NCBI GenBank assembly: GCA_029939015.1
Contig: JAOZTV010000152.1
Coordinates: forward strand, 1 to 7,781
DNA: 7,781 nt
Reading direction: 5' to 3'
Origin: Candidatus Aminicenantota bacterium
GTDB taxonomy: Bacteria; Acidobacteriota; Aminicenantia; UBA2199
The stretch's first letter is position 1. Every line of letters starts with the position of its first letter. Below, piece after piece: positions 6,499 to 7,781 of this stretch. The notes beneath the pieces are model-generated. The model ran no database searches. It was not told the DNA's origin and worked only from the letters and a program-made list of their open reading frames with translations. Both the position numbers and the translations under genes were made by a program.

Positions 6499-7683
6499 AT
6501 GATTAAAAGACAGATAATCAAAGAATTAATTGATGTATCAAACGAGTATCCTGTTGTTACAATATTGGGGCCAAGGCAATCTGGAAAAACTACTCTTGCA
6601 AAAATGACTTTTCCTGAATTTGATTATTATTCTCTTGAAGATCCTGATACTCTTCTATTTGTTAAAAGTGATGCAAGAGGTTTTTTTAAGAATTTAAATA
6701 ACAAAACAATAATTGATGAAGTACAAAATTATCCAGAATTACTTTCATATATACAGGGAATTGTTGATAAAAATAATATTGCTGGACAATTTATTTTAAC
6801 CGGTAGTCATCAATTAAATCTTCATGAAGCAATAACTCAAAGCCTTGCAGGAAGAACCTCTCTTTTAACATTATTACCTTTATCTATTGAAGAAATATCA
6901 AAATATAATGATATTAACGATGCTTATGAATTAATTTTGCAAGGAGGATTTCCGCGTATTTATGACAAAAAAATGAATGCGAACAGATTTTATAGCAATT
7001 ATTTTCAAACTTATATAGAAAGGGATGTAAGAAAGATAATTAATTTGAAGAATCTAACACAGTTTCAAACATTTTTAAGATTGATAGCTGGGAGAGTAGG
7101 ACAATTAATAAATTATAATTCTCTAAGTAATGATATTGGAGTATCATCAACTACTATAAAAAACTGGATTTCAATTTTAAAAGCATCTTATATAATATTT
7201 GAGCTTCCGCCTTTACATGAAAATATAAAAAAAAGATTAAAAAAAGCTTCAAAAATATATTTTTATGATACTGGTTTAGTATCATATTTACTTGGTTTGA
7301 AAACAAAAGATCAGGTATTTAGAGACCCTTTAAGAGGAGGGCTTTTTGAGAATTTTATAATATTAGAAATATTTAAGTTTTTCTTAAATTCAGGTGTACG
7401 TCCTGAATTATTTTTTTATAGAGATTCAAATAATGTAGAAGTAGATTTATTAATTAGAAGTGGCAAATCATTATTACCAGTTGAAATAAAATCATCATCA
7501 ACGTTTTCTCAGAAATTTATTGAATCAATTAATACTTTTAAAAAAACAGCATCGAAATATAATATTGGGCAGGGACTAATAATTTGTAATATTGAAATAG
7601 AAATGAAATTTAAAGAATATGATTATATTAATATACTTAATGAAAGTAAAACCTTTTATTCATATTTGGAAAAGTATCTATGA
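6499..7683 (+). CDS. AAA_14 / DUF4143 ATP-binding protein, classical EVD/EIK subtype
   Basis: A 394-residue protein with an AAA_14 ATPase domain and a DUF4143 domain. The P-loop is GPRQSGKTT (residues 24-32). Walker B ends IIDEVQ with Asp73-Glu74. The sensor-like segment is LTGSHQ (100-105) and LAGR places Arg119 as a candidate arginine finger. A helix-turn-helix-like segment (LSNDIGVSSTTIKNWISIL) lies near 208-226. The C-terminal nuclease-like core is complete by pattern: FEN (Glu284), EVD (Asp316) and VEIKSS (Glu329, Lys331). No signal or membrane segment is seen, so it is cytoplasmic. A TTG at 6472 is in frame, but it would place the promoter inside the gene and lacks a ribosome binding site. 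The ATG at 6499 gives the usual N-terminus (MIKRQIIKEL) and fits the -10 spacing. Function is not established for the family. It has its own promoter, 58 nt after the previous gene. Confidence 0.88.
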   Translation: MIKRQIIKELIDVSNEYPVVTILGPRQSGKTTLAKMTFPEFDYYSLEDPDTLLFVKSDARGFFKNLNNKTIIDEVQNYPELLSYIQGIVDKNNIAGQFILTGSHQLNLHEAITQSLAGRTSLLTLLPLSIEEISKYNDINDAYELILQGGFPRIYDKKMNANRFYSNYFQTYIERDVRKIINLKNLTQFQTFLRLIAGRVGQLINYNSLSNDIGVSSTTIKNWISILKASYIIFELPPLHENIKKRLKKASKIYFYDTGLVSYLLGLKTKDQVFRDPLRGGLFENFIILEIFKFFLNSGVRPELFFYRDSNNVEVDLLIRSGKSLLPVEIKSSSTFSQKFIESINTFKKTASKYNIGQGLIICNIEIEMKFKEYDYINILNESKTFYSYLEKYL

Positions 7684-7708
7684 ATTCATAATAAATATTA
7701 AATTTGAA

Positions 7709-7781
7709 ATGAAAGAAAATATAATTTTATATAACCCATCATCAGGGAATGGTAAATCAATTAAGAAGAAAAGAAAAATCC
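7709..7781 (+). CDS. 5' end of a diacylglycerol-kinase-like lipid kinase gene (partial)
   Basis: An open frame from the ATG at 7709 runs to the window end. It reads MKENIILYNPSSGNGKS and continues into a Lys-rich stretch. A short beta strand followed immediately by N-P-x-S-G-x-G near the N-terminus is the hallmark of the diacylglycerol kinase catalytic domain (PF00781), found in YegS/DgkB/BmrU-type lipid kinases that phosphorylate diacylglycerol or related lipids at the membrane. It starts 25 nt after the preceding stop and has no strong ribosome binding site. Only 24 codons are visible, so the assignment rests on this one motif. The gene looks like ordinary housekeeping and probably marks the end of the ATPase cluster. 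Confidence 0.65.
   Translation, partial: MKENIILYNPSSGNGKSIKKKRKI

Noticed and set aside
7679..7690. Perfect 12-bp palindrome TATGAATTCATA at the stop codon of the third ATPase gene
   Set aside because: It is short, has no loop or T-run and lies partly in coding sequence; I cannot distinguish it from chance, and it is not a terminator.

Overview
The window is AT-rich DNA from a Gram-negative bacterium. The evidence for the outer membrane is a 1,032-residue TonB-dependent-receptor-like barrel with a signal peptide, a carboxypeptidase-regulatory-like domain, a plug and a C-terminal phenylalanine. This Oar-like architecture is common in Bacteroidota, Acidobacteriota, Myxococcota and several candidate phyla of anaerobes. 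The sequence alone does not settle which lineage this is.

Layout, all genes on the + strand. (1) Positions 1-71 hold the tail of an upstream gene. (2) Positions 107-3358 are a self-contained transcription unit: a consensus promoter, a strong ribosome binding site, the Oar-like receptor gene and a clear rho-independent terminator. (3) Positions 3370-3531 hold two 26-nt GTAG-plus-hairpin repeats in inverted orientation, which look like a REP/BIME pair. (4) Positions 3546-7683 hold three consecutive genes, each encoding a P-loop ATPase joined to a C-terminal PD-(D/E)XK-nuclease-like domain. The first is an AAA-ATPase_like/PDDEXK_9 protein (520 aa). The next two are AAA_14/DUF4143 proteins of different subfamilies (401 and 394 aa after correcting their starts). 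(5) Positions 7709-7781 begin a diacylglycerol-kinase-like (lipid kinase) gene that runs off the end.

The three ATPase genes do not look like a conventional operon. Each has a recognisable sigma70-type promoter in the short gap before it. The first and third have the same geometry: exactly 6 nt separate the -10 box from the ATG and there is no Shine-Dalgarno sequence, which predicts leaderless mRNAs. The gaps before genes two and three share the words TAATATGCA and ACTTGACA and carry dyads over the promoters. One is a 35-bp, nearly perfect palindrome that includes the -35 box. The other is a 41-nt hairpin that would bury the ribosome binding site only in read-through transcripts. These shared sites, not the genes alone, are the best candidate here for an undescribed regulated system. 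The physiological role of these ATPase families is not established, so any defence, mobile-element or regulatory role is inference.
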